Part shown: positions 25,289 through 32,574 of the stretch, piece by piece | Layout of the letters: every line of letters starts with the position of its first letter | Position numbering within the stretch: position 1 is the stretch's first letter | NCBI GenBank assembly: GCA_017501105.1 | Contig: JAFVXO010000046.1 | Location: 1-32,574 of the forward strand | Source of the DNA: Clostridia bacterium | GTDB taxonomy: Bacteria; Bacillota; Clostridia; RGIG7378 | Length of the DNA stretch: 32,574 nucleotides | Reading direction: 5' to 3' | Notes under the pieces: generated by a model | Told to the model about the DNA's origin: nothing | Database searches by the model: none | The model's input: the letters and a program-made list of their open reading frames with translations, nothing else | Program-made: the position numbers and the translations under genes

Positions 25289-26568
25289 CAGAAAATCAAC
25301 CCCCATATATCTTTAGCAGCAACAACGATCATGATTAATATTAAAACAATAAAGCCTATGGCTGAAATAATACCCTCTACCTTAACGGGAATTTCCTTAC
25401 GAGTTATTGCAGAATATCCGATAAACAGGAGCTTGCATCCATCAAGAGCAGGAATAGGCAACAGATTAGCAATGCCCAGATTAATGCTGATGAGTGATGC
25501 AATGATGGACAGGTTGATGATTTTGTCTCTGAATGATTCAACAGAGTCCACTACCTCGCTCATAGTGGCCACAATACCGATGGGGCCGGATACTTCGGTT
25601 ACGGAAACTGTGCCATTAATGAGCCATACAAAGGACAGATAAATGCTCCTTGTAGATGAAATTAAATAATCAATGGATGAGGGAATGCTGTTAAACAATG
25701 TTCTTGTTTCATAGACAAAGTAGTAAATGCCCATAGCAGTAGCCACGTCCTGAATTGCCGCATTAGGGGTCAACATAAGGTCGATATTCTCGCCGTTCCT
25801 GGTGACGGTTACAGTGATTTCCTGTCCCTTGCTGTCGGCCAGTGCCTCGTCCAAAGTGTATTGATCTCCAAGTACCAGACCGTTAACGGCATAGAGCCTA
25901 TCACCTGCCAGAATGCCAGCCTTATCTGCAGCTCCACCTTCAACTACGCTCTTGACGTCAAGGCTCTCCGGACCGCTGGCAGCGCCGATGGTAATGTTCA
26001 TCATATATCTGGTATAGTCAGGCGTTACGGTATAGGTAATCTTCTCACCGTCTCTGAGAATAGTCAGGTCAATAGTTTCAGGTGTTCTTCCATAGGTGAG
26101 AATGTCGATATCCGAGGCCATATATACTCTTTGGCCGTTGATTTCGTATATTTCGTCACCGGACTGAATACCCACTATATCTGCAGAGCTGTCTGGCTTA
26201 ATATAGTCGATCTTGTTTGTAACAAATGAGGTACTGCACATAATAATCGACATGACAACAAGAGCAAAAACTATATTAATCAGGGGACCGGCGGCAATAA
26301 TAATAGCTCTCTTCCACAGAGGAGCCTTGTTAAATGCCCTCTCGTTTTCAGAGTCTTCCTCCTCTCCCTCCATGGCACAGTAGCCACCAAGAGGCAGGCA
26401 GCGAATGGAATATTTAGTCTCCTTGCCTTGCCAGGAGACTATTTCAGGTCCAAAGAACAGCGAAAACTCATTGACCTGTACACCACATGCCTTGGCGGCA
26501 ATAAAGTGTCCCAGTTCGTGAATGATTATTAAAATTACAAGTGCCAAAATGGCCAAAAACAAACTCAT
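25288..26568 (-). CDS. rseP: RIP metalloprotease RseP/RasP (site-2 protease)
   Basis: This intramembrane zinc protease cuts anti-sigma factors and signal peptides. The 426-residue protein has the zinc motif HELGH at 17-21 in the first membrane helix, two PDZ domains in the outer loop (about 110-180 and 195-265, the second including 'AADKAGILAGDRLYAVNG'), and the third metal ligand in 'NLLPIPALDG' (Asp376), followed by the last membrane helix. Its start shares one base with the dxr stop. Position between dxr and ispG is conserved in Firmicutes. No anti-sigma substrate is encoded in the window. Confidence 0.96.
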   Translation of the reverse strand: MSLFLAILALVILIIIHELGHFIAAKACGVQVNEFSLFFGPEIVSWQGKETKYSIRCLPLGGYCAMEGEEEDSENERAFNKAPLWKRAIIIAAGPLINIVFALVVMSIIMCSTSFVTNKIDYIKPDSSADIVGIQSGDEIYEINGQRVYMASDIDILTYGRTPETIDLTILRDGEKITYTVTPDYTRYMMNITIGAASGPESLDVKSVVEGGAADKAGILAGDRLYAVNGLVLGDQYTLDEALADSKGQEITVTVTRNGENIDLMLTPNAAIQDVATAMGIYYFVYETRTLFNSIPSSIDYLISSTRSIYLSFVWLINGTVSVTEVSGPIGIVATMSEVVDSVESFRDKIINLSIIASLISINLGIANLLPIPALDGCKLLFIGYSAITRKEIPVKVEGIISAIGFIVLILIMIVVAAKDIWGLIF

Positions 26569-27725
26569 TAATTAAATTTCTCCTCAATATACCTTGATGA
26601 ATAGACTCTTGCATTCATGTCAGCCTCCTCAACCGTATCCAAGTCGACGACCTTTACAGAAGGTATATGCTCAAGTGTATTCTCTATAACCTCTGGGATT
26701 GCAACAAAGGGGATTCTCTTATTCAGCAGAGCAGATACTGCAATCTCATTCGCCGCGTTCATGATAGCACAGGATGTACCACCGACGGCGTAGCATTTGT
26801 AAGCAAGGTCAAGACATCTGAAAGTCTTAAGATCAGGCTGTTCAAAAGTTAGAGCAGCAGATGTCAAATCCGGAAAATCAGTTGCCGAGGGCATCCTGTC
26901 GGGATATGTCAGAGCAAGCTGAATTGGAATATGCATATCTGGTACTCCAAGCTGGGCCTTGATAGAACCGTCGTTAAACTTGACCATGGAGTGAACAATA
27001 CTTTGAGGATGAACCAAAACCTCAACAGAGCTAACATCCATATTAAACAGATGACCTGCTTCGATTACCTCAAAGCCCTTGTTCATCATAGAGGCAGAAT
27101 CTATGGTTATTTTGCTGCCCATGCTCCAGTTTGGATGTTTGAGGGCCTCTTCCAGTGAAACTGACTCTAATTGTTTACTGTTATATCCTCTGAACGGTCC
27201 ACCGGATGCAGTCAGCACCAGTTTAGATATGTCCTTATTATTTTCACCCATAAGGCATTGAAATATTGCAGAATGTTCGCTGTCTACAGGGATTATTTCC
27301 GACTTCATTCGGTTGGCTGCGTTCATAATCAGGTCACCAGCAGCAACCAGAGTCTCCTTATTGGCTAAACCAATGCGTTTGCCGGCCATTATGGCAGCAT
27401 ATGTGGGTCTGATTCCCGCTGCGCCTACGACGGCTGTAACGCAAATATCTGCGCTCCTGACGCGTGCAGACTCGATCATGCCTTCGTCTCCGGTAAGCAA
27501 GATGGTTTTGCATCCCTTTGGAAGCAGGGCCCTTAAGTCGTCTAGGTATGCTGAATCTCTGATGCATGCAAGTTCCGGTTCAAACTCGATAATCTGCTGT
27601 GCCAATAACTTGTAGTCCCTATTTGCGGTAAGGGCGCTGATACCTATACCCAATCTGCGTGCAGCATCAAGGGTTTGAGTTCCGATTGATCCTGTAGAAC
27701 CAAGTAATGAAATAGATTTGACCAT
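26568..27725 (-). CDS. dxr: 1-deoxy-D-xylulose 5-phosphate reductoisomerase
   Basis: Dxr makes 2-C-methyl-D-erythritol 4-phosphate, the committed MEP pathway step, using NADPH and a divalent metal. The 385-residue protein shows the nucleotide motif 'GSTGSIG' at 9-15, 'ANKETLV', the metal-binding 'VDSEHSA', the flexible-loop region 'SGGPFRG', and 'IDSASMMNKGFEVIEA'. Full length and all key motifs are present. It is five bases from cdsA and overlaps rseP by one base. Together with ispG it places two MEP enzymes beside uppS, which uses the pathway's product. Confidence 0.97.
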   Translation of the reverse strand: MVKSISLLGSTGSIGTQTLDAARRLGIGISALTANRDYKLLAQQIIEFEPELACIRDSAYLDDLRALLPKGCKTILLTGDEGMIESARVRSADICVTAVVGAAGIRPTYAAIMAGKRIGLANKETLVAAGDLIMNAANRMKSEIIPVDSEHSAIFQCLMGENNKDISKLVLTASGGPFRGYNSKQLESVSLEEALKHPNWSMGSKITIDSASMMNKGFEVIEAGHLFNMDVSSVEVLVHPQSIVHSMVKFNDGSIKAQLGVPDMHIPIQLALTYPDRMPSATDFPDLTSAALTFEQPDLKTFRCLDLAYKCYAVGGTSCAIMNAANEIAVSALLNKRIPFVAIPEVIENTLEHIPSVKVVDLDTVEEADMNARVYSSRYIEEKFN

Positions 27726-27730
27726 ATGAT

Positions 27731-28564
27731 TTACCTGTTGAAGAATATGGTGAAAATATATACCAGGGGGGCAATAAAGATAATGCTGTCAAACCTGTCT
27801 ATAAAACCACCATGACCGGGCAAAATGTTGCCAAAGTCCTTGATCTTGACGTTTCTTTTAATACTTGAAGCAAACCAATCGCCAAATTGAGATACGAGAC
27901 TGAGAACCAAACCCAAGATCGAATATACCCACCAATCAAAGGTGTCGAATCTTGAAGAAACGGCCAGTCCATAAATTGTCATCAATAATGTGGCACCAAA
28001 TAATCCTCCGAAAAATCCCTCCCAGGTTTTCTTGGGGCTCAGCTCCGGCATCATTTTGTTTTTGCCAAAAAATACGCCGATAAAATATGCAAAAATATCG
28101 GTTCCCCAGGCAATTATAAGCAATATCCAAATCAGAAGTTTGCCATTAGCGCCAAAGTACAATGGCAAAATCATAAACATAGGTACGCAAATATACAGTA
28201 CAGCAAATATTGTCTGGGCTGCATCCTGGAAGTTGTATTCTGACGATTTGACAACACATATGCCGTACAAAATATAGAGCAAAGATATGCTTAAAAGCAA
28301 AATTGCACCGAGAATAATATCGGAGTTTGCAACGTAAAAGTCGTGGAAATAGCTATAGATGGCATAGACCGGGAACATTAAGGTTGCAGCATATCCAACA
28401 AACTTGATTGGATGTTTGCCGCCCACTTCGATGGCATGGTAGTACTCGTACATAGCTAGAGCCGTAGCCGCCCACAAGACAAAGATAAACAATCGACCAC
28501 CCCAAAACAAGATAGCCAATAATGCCAAAAATCCCAAAAGAGCTGTGATAATTCTGGTCTTCAT
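27731..28564 (-). CDS. cdsA: Phosphatidate cytidylyltransferase CdsA
   Basis: CdsA makes CDP-diacylglycerol, the precursor of anionic phospholipids. The 277-residue protein is very hydrophobic with about seven or eight membrane segments and has the CTP-transferase signature near the C terminus: 'SIKRNVKIKDFGN' followed by 'LPGHGGFIDRFDS'. The start ATG 28564 overlaps the uppS stop (TGATG), with GGAGGTG upstream; a TTG one codon earlier is less likely. Confidence 0.95.
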   Translation of the reverse strand: MKTRIITALLGFLALLAILFWGGRLFIFVLWAATALAMYEYYHAIEVGGKHPIKFVGYAATLMFPVYAIYSYFHDFYVANSDIILGAILLLSISLLYILYGICVVKSSEYNFQDAAQTIFAVLYICVPMFMILPLYFGANGKLLIWILLIIAWGTDIFAYFIGVFFGKNKMMPELSPKKTWEGFFGGLFGATLLMTIYGLAVSSRFDTFDWWVYSILGLVLSLVSQFGDWFASSIKRNVKIKDFGNILPGHGGFIDRFDSIIFIAPLVYIFTIFFNR

Positions 28565-29271
28565 CAAACACCTCCAAATCTACGATGCCTGTTGTTAAAC
28601 TCGGATATGGCCTTGTCAAAGTCGGATTCTGTAAAATCAGGCCACAGAACATCTGTAAAATACAACTCCGAATATGCACTCTCCCATAACAGGAAGTTGC
28701 TGGTGCGAAGTTCACCGCTGGTTCGCAGTATCATATCAGGGTCAGGTAAATCAGGGTTAAACATATGCTGAGATATGGTCTCCTCTGTTATGTCCTGAGG
28801 TCTGATGTCACCTGCGGCGACCTGCATAGCAATATCTCTCATCGCATGGACAAGCTCATCACGGCCTCCATAATTCAGGGCAATATTGCATACCATCCCT
28901 GTGTTCTTGGAAGTGTATCCAACAAGACTATCAATTTTTTTGAGAAATGAGTCAGATAGTTCGTCCCGCCGTCCGGAAAAAGTGAGTCTGATGCCTAACT
29001 CGTCCAGTTCATCCCTTGATGAAACAAGATAGTTTCCCAGCAAAGTCATGAGTCCATTGACCTCCTCATCGTCCCTGCGCCAGTTCTCGGTAGAAAAAGC
29101 ATAAAAAGACAGGTATTTAACTGAAATGCCTGCCGCGTATTTCACTATGCGCCTAAAAACCTCGGCACCTACTTTGTGTCCGTAGGTGCGAGGCATGCCT
29201 TTAGATTTGGCCCAACGACCATTGCCGTCGGGGATAATAGCTATATGCTGTGGTACGAATCTTTCGCTCAT
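28564..29271 (-). CDS. uppS: Undecaprenyl diphosphate synthase UppS
   Basis: UppS is the cis-prenyltransferase that makes the C55 lipid carrier used for peptidoglycan and wall polymers. The 235-residue protein has the catalytic Asp15 in 'IIPDGNGRWA', 'YLSFYAFSTENW', 'NIALNYGGRDEL', and 'RTSGELRTSNFLLWE' near the C terminus. Length is typical (about 240). The ATG overlaps the stop of the small upstream ORF by four bases. Confidence 0.97.
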   Translation of the reverse strand: MSERFVPQHIAIIPDGNGRWAKSKGMPRTYGHKVGAEVFRRIVKYAAGISVKYLSFYAFSTENWRRDDEEVNGLMTLLGNYLVSSRDELDELGIRLTFSGRRDELSDSFLKKIDSLVGYTSKNTGMVCNIALNYGGRDELVHAMRDIAMQVAAGDIRPQDITEETISQHMFNPDLPDPDMILRTSGELRTSNFLLWESAYSELYFTDVLWPDFTESDFDKAISEFNNRHRRFGGV

Positions 29272-29480
29272 TTTAGTTGAGAAACGCAGATAACATACAA
29301 GTCGTCACGGACCTCTACATAGGCTACGCGACAACTGTCATCCGGTACAAAGTCCTTAAGTTTCGGAGAGGTTTCCGCTTCTACAGTATATGGTTGACCC
29401 AGATCAGATAATATTTGCCTCACCTGGCCCAATCTATACCCGGAATAGGTGCAGTCTCTCTTACAATTCCATGATCTCAT
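29268..29480 (-). CDS. Small unknown protein between frr and uppS
   Basis: A 70-codon frame runs from ATG 29480, inside the end of frr, to a stop that overlaps the uppS start by four bases (ATGA). The product includes 'GYRLGQVRQILSDLGQ', which resembles the helix of PASTA-type modules, and ends in alternating hydrophobic residues ('RVAYVEVRDDLYVICV') that would form beta strands. I do not recognise a named family with confidence; small genes at this position occur in other Clostridia, as far as I recall. The start is uncertain: a TTG at 29432 is possible. The much longer open frame to 29642 is mostly a shadow of frr. Confidence 0.55.
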   Translation of the reverse strand: MRSWNCKRDCTYSGYRLGQVRQILSDLGQPYTVEAETSPKLKDFVPDDSCRVAYVEVRDDLYVICVSQLK

Positions 29481-30018
29481 TGATCTTTGCGTTAACAATA
29501 GCCTCTGTCTGCTCGATATACTTGTCCAGAGTCTTCTGTATATCTTTCTCAGCAACCTTGAGATCGTCCTCGGTAATTTCGCTCTTCTTCTCCATCTTCT
29601 TGAGCTCGTCAATCTGGTCGCGACGTACATTTCTGAGAGCAACCTTAATTTCCTCCGACTCCTTGCGAACCTCCTTGGTAAGCTCCTTACGGCGATCCTC
29701 TGTCAGCGGGGGAAATACCAGTCTGATGCACTTGCCGTCGTTGGTAGGATTAATACCTATATCGGACTTCTGTATAGCCTTTGCAATATCGTTAACCAGT
29801 CTGGCCTCCCAGGGCTGAATGAGAATAACTCTAGCTTCGGGTACAGAAACACTGGCAACTGTAGCAATAGGAGCAGGTGATCCATAGTAGTCAATATTAA
29901 CGTTCTTGAGAACATCGGGGTTGGCTCTGCCGGCACGAATTGTAGAAAGATGGTCCTTGAAGTTGTTGATAATCTTGTCCATCTTGGCAGTCATTGCTTT
30001 ATATTCTTCTCTTGCCAT
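29461..30018 (-). CDS. frr: Ribosome recycling factor
   Basis: RRF, with EF-G, splits post-termination ribosomes. The 185-residue length is exact for the family. Family phrases: 'HLSTIRAGRANPDVL', 'NVNIDYYGSPAPI', 'DIGINPTNDGKCIRLVFPPL' and 'EDRRKELTKEVRK'. A strong ribosome binding site (GGAGG) lies seven bases before the ATG. It follows pyrH after 98 bases containing a hairpin (30039-30066). Confidence 0.98.
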   Translation of the reverse strand: MAREEYKAMTAKMDKIINNFKDHLSTIRAGRANPDVLKNVNIDYYGSPAPIATVASVSVPEARVILIQPWEARLVNDIAKAIQKSDIGINPTNDGKCIRLVFPPLTEDRRKELTKEVRKESEEIKVALRNVRRDQIDELKKMEKKSEITEDDLKVAEKDIQKTLDKYIEQTEAIVNAKINEIMEL

Positions 30019-30038
30019 AATTACCTCCGTAAATAAAC

Positions 30039-30066
30039 AAAGTGATATAGATTACTATACCACTTT
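30039..30066 (-). terminator. Hairpin between pyrH and frr
   Basis: On the leftward strand AAAGTGGTATAG (30066-30055) pairs with CTATATCACTTT (30050-30039), a 12-bp stem with one G-U pair and a four-base loop. It is followed by a broken T stretch (tgtttattt) and then the frr ribosome binding site. It is A/U-rich and the T tract is interrupted, so it is probably a partial attenuator or an RNA processing/stability element. Confidence 0.45.
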
Positions 30067-30116
30067 TGTAATGTCATTTCTATATTAGAATTGTAGCAAT
30101 GTGCTGTCGGTTGACT

Positions 30117-30812
30117 CTATTTGATAATCAGGCCGCTGATTTTTCCGGATACCAAATCTGACATATTTGATGCCTCGTTTGCAGGGAAAAATACGATAGG
30201 CATATTGTTTTGTTTGCAAAGTGAAGCAGCTGGAATGTCCATAATCTGAAGATTCATTGAAATTATATCGTCCAGTGTGGGATTCTCAATAATCTTTGCG
30301 TTGGGATTCTTTTTGGGATCGCTGTCGTAAACTGCATCAATAGCTTTACCCATAAGGATTGCCTCTGCACCAATCTCTATGGCTCTGAGAGCAGCTCCGG
30401 TATCTGTAGAGAAGTAAGGGTGTCCTGTGCCGCAGGAGAAGATAACGATATGCTTGTCAGCAAGCTTCTTGCGTGCAGTTCTTGTATCAAATGTATCTGC
30501 TACTTCGTGTAAATCAAGTGCAGACATAACATCGCACTCATGACCCAGGGACTTAATAGTGTCGCCAAGTGCCAAAGCATTCATAGCGGTACCCAACATG
30601 CCGATATAGTCGGTAGTGACTCTGTCCTCTATCTTGCAATCGCGGCCACGCCAGAAGTTTCCACCGCCAATTACAACGCCAAGTTCGACGCCCATGTCAG
30701 AAATCTTGCACAGCTGCTCAGCAACAACATGGATTGCAGCTGTATCAAGGCCATAACCCTTGGATCCGGCAAGAGCCTCTCCACTTACCTTAATTAAAAT
30801 ACGCTTGTACAT
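30117..30812 (-). CDS. pyrH: Uridylate kinase (UMP kinase)
   Basis: PyrH phosphorylates UMP to UDP and belongs to the amino-acid-kinase fold. The 231-residue protein has 'ILIKVSGEALAG' at the N terminus, 'GVVIGGGNFWRG', 'DYIGMLGTAMNALAL', and 'GTGHPYFSTDTGAALRA', all diagnostic. ATG 30812 is chosen over the in-frame GTG 30818, which is part of the ribosome binding site AGAGGTG. The site directly follows the U-tract of the terminator after tsf, so translation of pyrH requires read-through or a start site within the terminator. Confidence 0.97.
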   Translation of the reverse strand: MYKRILIKVSGEALAGSKGYGLDTAAIHVVAEQLCKISDMGVELGVVIGGGNFWRGRDCKIEDRVTTDYIGMLGTAMNALALGDTIKSLGHECDVMSALDLHEVADTFDTRTARKKLADKHIVIFSCGTGHPYFSTDTGAALRAIEIGAEAILMGKAIDAVYDSDPKKNPNAKIIENPTLDDIISMNLQIMDIPAASLCKQNNMPIVFFPANEASNMSDLVSGKISGLIIK

Positions 30813-30822
30813 ATTCACCTCT

Positions 30823-30851
30823 AAAAAAAGGGGGACAACAATGTGTCCCCC
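30823..30851 (-). terminator. Strong intrinsic terminator between tsf and pyrH
   Basis: GGGGGACA (30851-30844 on the leftward strand) pairs with TGTCCCCC (30837-30830) across a 6-base loop, followed by seven T (30829-30823). This is a textbook Rho-independent terminator, 15 bases after the tsf stop. It should set rpsB-tsf expression above that of pyrH-frr and the genes beyond. Confidence 0.9.
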
Positions 30852-30865
30852 CTATTTGGTACGGA

Positions 30866-31513
30866 TTATTTAATCTGGTTCATAACCTCTTCAACGAAGT
30901 TGTCGACCTTCTTCTCAAGGCCCTCGCCTCTCTCGTATCTTACGAAGCGACGAACAGAGATGTTCTCACCAATCTTCTGGATCAGCTGAGTAAGCTTATC
31001 CTGAACGGTGAGGTTCTCATCCTTGATGAAACTCTGCTCCATGAGAACAGCATCCTCATAGAACTTCTTGAGTCTACCCTCGATAATCTTGTCAAGGAAG
31101 TTGGGGTTCTTGCCCTCGTTGATAGCCTGCTGACGAACGATGTCCTTCTCATGCTCAACAACTGCAGCAGGAACATCCTCTCTCTTAACATACTCAGGTC
31201 TGTTAGCTGCGATCTGCATAGCAAGATCCTTAGCAAACTCCTTGAACTCGGGGTTCTGAGCTGCGAAGTCTGTCTCACAGTTAACCTCGATCATAACGCC
31301 GATACGGCCGCCGCCGTGAACGTAGCACTCAACAATACCCTCAGAAGCGATTCTGCCAGCCTTCTTAGCAGCCTTGGCAACGCCTGTCTCTCTGAGATAA
31401 TCAATAGCCTTCTCAATATCACCATCGGTGTGAACAAGAGCCTTCTTGCACTCCATCATACCAACGCCGGTTCTCTCTCTAAGGTCCTTAACTAAACTTG
31501 CTGTAATTTCCAT
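30866..31513 (-). CDS. tsf: Elongation factor Ts (short form)
   Basis: EF-Ts exchanges GDP for GTP on EF-Tu. The 215-residue protein has the N-terminal UBA-like domain ('VKDLRERTGVGMMECKKAL'), the EF-Tu-contacting 'CETDFAAQNPEF', a single core subdomain, and the C-terminal 'ISVRRFVRYERGEG'. At 215 residues it is much shorter than the Escherichia coli or Bacillus protein (about 283-293) and close to the single-core Thermus type (196). No frameshift is seen. GGAG lies before the ATG, 31 bases from rpsB. Confidence 0.97.
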   Translation of the reverse strand: MEITASLVKDLRERTGVGMMECKKALVHTDGDIEKAIDYLRETGVAKAAKKAGRIASEGIVECYVHGGGRIGVMIEVNCETDFAAQNPEFKEFAKDLAMQIAANRPEYVKREDVPAAVVEHEKDIVRQQAINEGKNPNFLDKIIEGRLKKFYEDAVLMEQSFIKDENLTVQDKLTQLIQKIGENISVRRFVRYERGEGLEKKVDNFVEEVMNQIK

Positions 31514-31544
31514 AGTCTTATCTCCTCGTATAATATTGGGGTTA

Positions 31545-32309
31545 TTAGTTGTTCTCAGCTACTGTCTCGGTTGCTTCCTCAACAACCTCTGCATCAGCAG
31601 TCTCCTCTACGGGAGCTGCAAAGGACTCGCCCTGCTTGCCCTCAAGAACAGCATCAGCCATTCTTGCTGTAATAAGCTTAACAGCTCTGATAGCATCGTC
31701 GTTGCCGGGGATTACATAGTCGATCTCATCGGGATCGCAGTTTGTATCAACAATACCAACAATCGGAATTCCGAGCTTGCGGGCTTCAAGAACTGCATTG
31801 TGCTCCTTGCGGGAGTCAACAACGAACATGGCGCCGGGAAGGTTCTTCATCTCCTTGATACCGCCCAGGTTCTTCTCCAGGTTCTCCTTCTCCTTCATGA
31901 GCTTAACAACTTCCTTCTTAGGGAGAGCGTTAATCTCGCCAGACTCGATCATCTTATCGATGTTCTTGAGATAGTCAATTCTTGCCTTGATTGTCTTAAA
32001 GTTTGTGAGCATACCACCCAGCCATCTGTTGCTGACGTAGTACATGCCGCATCTCTCAGCCTCTTCCTTAATGGACTCCTGAGCCTGCTTCTTAGTGCCT
32101 ACAAAAATGATGTCCTTGCCGTTTGCGGAAATCTCTCTGATGAAGTTATAAGCCTCATCGCACTTCTTTACTGTCTTCTGCAGGTCGATGATATAAATAC
32201 CATTTCTCTCTGTGAAGATGTACTCACTCATCTTGGGGTTCCATCTTCTGGTGTGGTGGCCGAAGTGAACGCCGGCCTCTAACAGCTGCTTCATTGAAAT
32301 AACTGCCAT
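31545..32309 (-). CDS. rpsB: 30S ribosomal protein S2
   Basis: S2 binds the 30S body late in assembly. Family phrases: '[20 protein letters not shown]', '[10 protein letters not shown]', '[10 protein letters not shown]' and '[15 protein letters not shown]'. The 254-residue length is typical, with an acidic Ala/Glu/Thr-rich tail after about residue 228. GGAGG sits nine bases before the ATG, separated by a T-rich spacer. It heads the rpsB-tsf transcript, which has a good promoter (32424-32453) and a structured leader. Confidence 0.98.
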   Translation of the reverse strand: MAVISMKQLLEAGVHFGHHTRRWNPKMSEYIFTERNGIYIIDLQKTVKKCDEAYNFIREISANGKDIIFVGTKKQAQESIKEEAERCGMYYVSNRWLGGMLTNFKTIKARIDYLKNIDKMIESGEINALPKKEVVKLMKEKENLEKNLGGIKEMKNLPGAMFVVDSRKEHNAVLEARKLGIPIVGIVDTNCDPDEIDYVIPGNDDAIRAVKLITARMADAVLEGKQGESFAAPVEETADAEVVEEATETVAENN

Positions 32310-32417
32310 AAAAAAATACCTCCATAAATTTTGTTAATCCTCCCTGCCTTTCGTCCCAACACCTCGACGGATATATCCGCAACAGAAGCGTCGGTCAAAA
32401 CAGGTGCGTTTTACCGA
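32310..32417 (-). promoter_or_regulatory. Structured rpsB leader (candidate ribosomal-protein leader)
   Basis: The roughly 108-base leader can form two competing structures. One hairpin pairs the two ends of 32392-32416 (CGGT plus AAAAC with GTTTT plus ACCG, one bulge). A second pairs CGACG (32365-32369) with CGTCG (32389-32393) and shares bases with the first; CGGATATATCCG (32368-32379) is a third, self-complementary alternative. Ribosomal-protein leaders often bind the encoded protein; whether this one binds S2 is inference. Confidence 0.45.
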
Positions 32418-32423
32418 TTGATG

Positions 32424-32453
32424 ATTATAGCATATACAATATTTGGAATGCAA
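32424..32453 (-). promoter_or_regulatory. Promoter of rpsB-tsf
   Basis: On the leftward strand TTGCAT (32453-32448) is followed after 18 bases by TATAAT (32429-32424), preceded by TGC, an extended -10. The perfect -10 and the TG extension suggest a strong housekeeping promoter. It lies downstream of the tRNA terminator. Confidence 0.75.
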
Positions 32454-32469
32454 TAGCTAATTATAATGG

Positions 32470-32494
32470 AAAAGGCCCGGAAAATCCGGACCTT
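32470..32494 (-). terminator. Terminator after tRNA-Val
   Basis: On the leftward strand AAGGTCCGGA (32494-32485) pairs with TCCGGGCCTT (32481-32472), one G-U pair, a three-base loop, followed by a short T tract (TTTT in total). The stem is G/C-rich. It starts at the last base of the tRNA CCA end. Confidence 0.7.
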
Positions 32495-32569
32495 GGTGGT
32501 CGTAACAGAGCTCGAATCTGTGACCTCCACGATGTCAACGTGGCGCTCTACCTGCTGAGCTATACGGCC
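32494..32569 (-). tRNA. tRNA-Val (anticodon GAC)
   Basis: A 76-base cloverleaf reads leftward: acceptor GGCCGTA with TACGACC, D stem GCTC/GAGC, anticodon stem CCACG/CGTGG around loop TTGACAT (anticodon GAC at 32536-32534), variable AGGTC, T stem ACAGA/TCTGT with loop TTCGAGC, discriminator A and an encoded CCA. All stems pair except acceptor position 3 (C) with 70 (A). Anticodon GAC reads the valine codons GUC and GUU. Confidence 0.92.
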
Positions 32570-32574
32570 ATGAA

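Noticed and set aside
29481-29642. Longer N-terminal extension of the small ORF between frr and uppS
   Set aside because: This Arg/Ser-rich stretch is the shifted frame of frr and has no features of a real protein.
32238-32338. Short ORF starting at an ATG in the rpsB ribosome binding site region
   Set aside because: It reads about 33 codons out of frame across the rpsB start and has no homology; the purine-rich GGGAGG upstream is an acceptable but unsupported ribosome binding site.

Overview
This window is a chromosomal housekeeping segment from a low-to-moderate-GC Gram-positive bacterium of the class Clostridia; a Lachnospiraceae-like or related Eubacteriales lineage is my best guess. The basis is the PolC-type replicative polymerase, the rimP-nusA-ylxR-infB-rbfA order, the yqfC-yqfD-phoH-pgpH-ybeY-era-recO order, strong Shine-Dalgarno sites and two genes of the endospore programme (yqfC, yqfD). 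I see no phage, transposon, CRISPR array or antibiotic-resistance gene.

The window holds two long convergent gene blocks. Rightward, bases 1-17107: the 3' end of an unknown gene; a translation and RNA-maturation operon (rimP, nusA, ylxR, infB, rbfA, nrnA, truB, a one-domain ribF, queH); a large sugar nucleotidyltransferase fused to a degenerate phosphomannomutase-like domain; then yqfC, yqfD, phoH, a shortened pgpH, ybeY, era, recO and an unknown 169-residue protein. Leftward, bases 32569-17266: tRNA-Val, rpsB, tsf, a strong intrinsic terminator, then pyrH, frr, a 70-codon ORF, uppS, cdsA, dxr, rseP, ispG, polC, murD, ruvC and ruvA. Most neighbours in both blocks overlap or are a few bases apart, so each block is probably one or a few long transcripts. 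The blocks meet in a 158-base spacer with a 14-bp palindrome and a 7-base tandem repeat.

Together the genes cover ribosome assembly and initiation (rimP, infB, rbfA, era, ybeY, rpsB, tsf, frr), transcription elongation (nusA), tRNA modification (truB, queH), nucleotide and signal turnover (nrnA, pgpH, pyrH), the isoprenoid and lipid-carrier route into the envelope (dxr, ispG, uppS, cdsA, murD), and replication and recombination (polC, ruvC, ruvA, recO).

No clear new multi-gene system is visible. The points most worth a second look are local: the dead-looking phosphomannomutase domain fused to an intact nucleotidyltransferase; a terminator-like hairpin touching the start codon of that gene; hairpins placed just before ribosome binding sites elsewhere; RibF without its kinase domain; PgpH without its extracellular sensor domain; murD and ruvCA downstream of polC; and competing pairings in the rpsB leader. 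Three promoter candidates share an extended -10 (TGn) layout.
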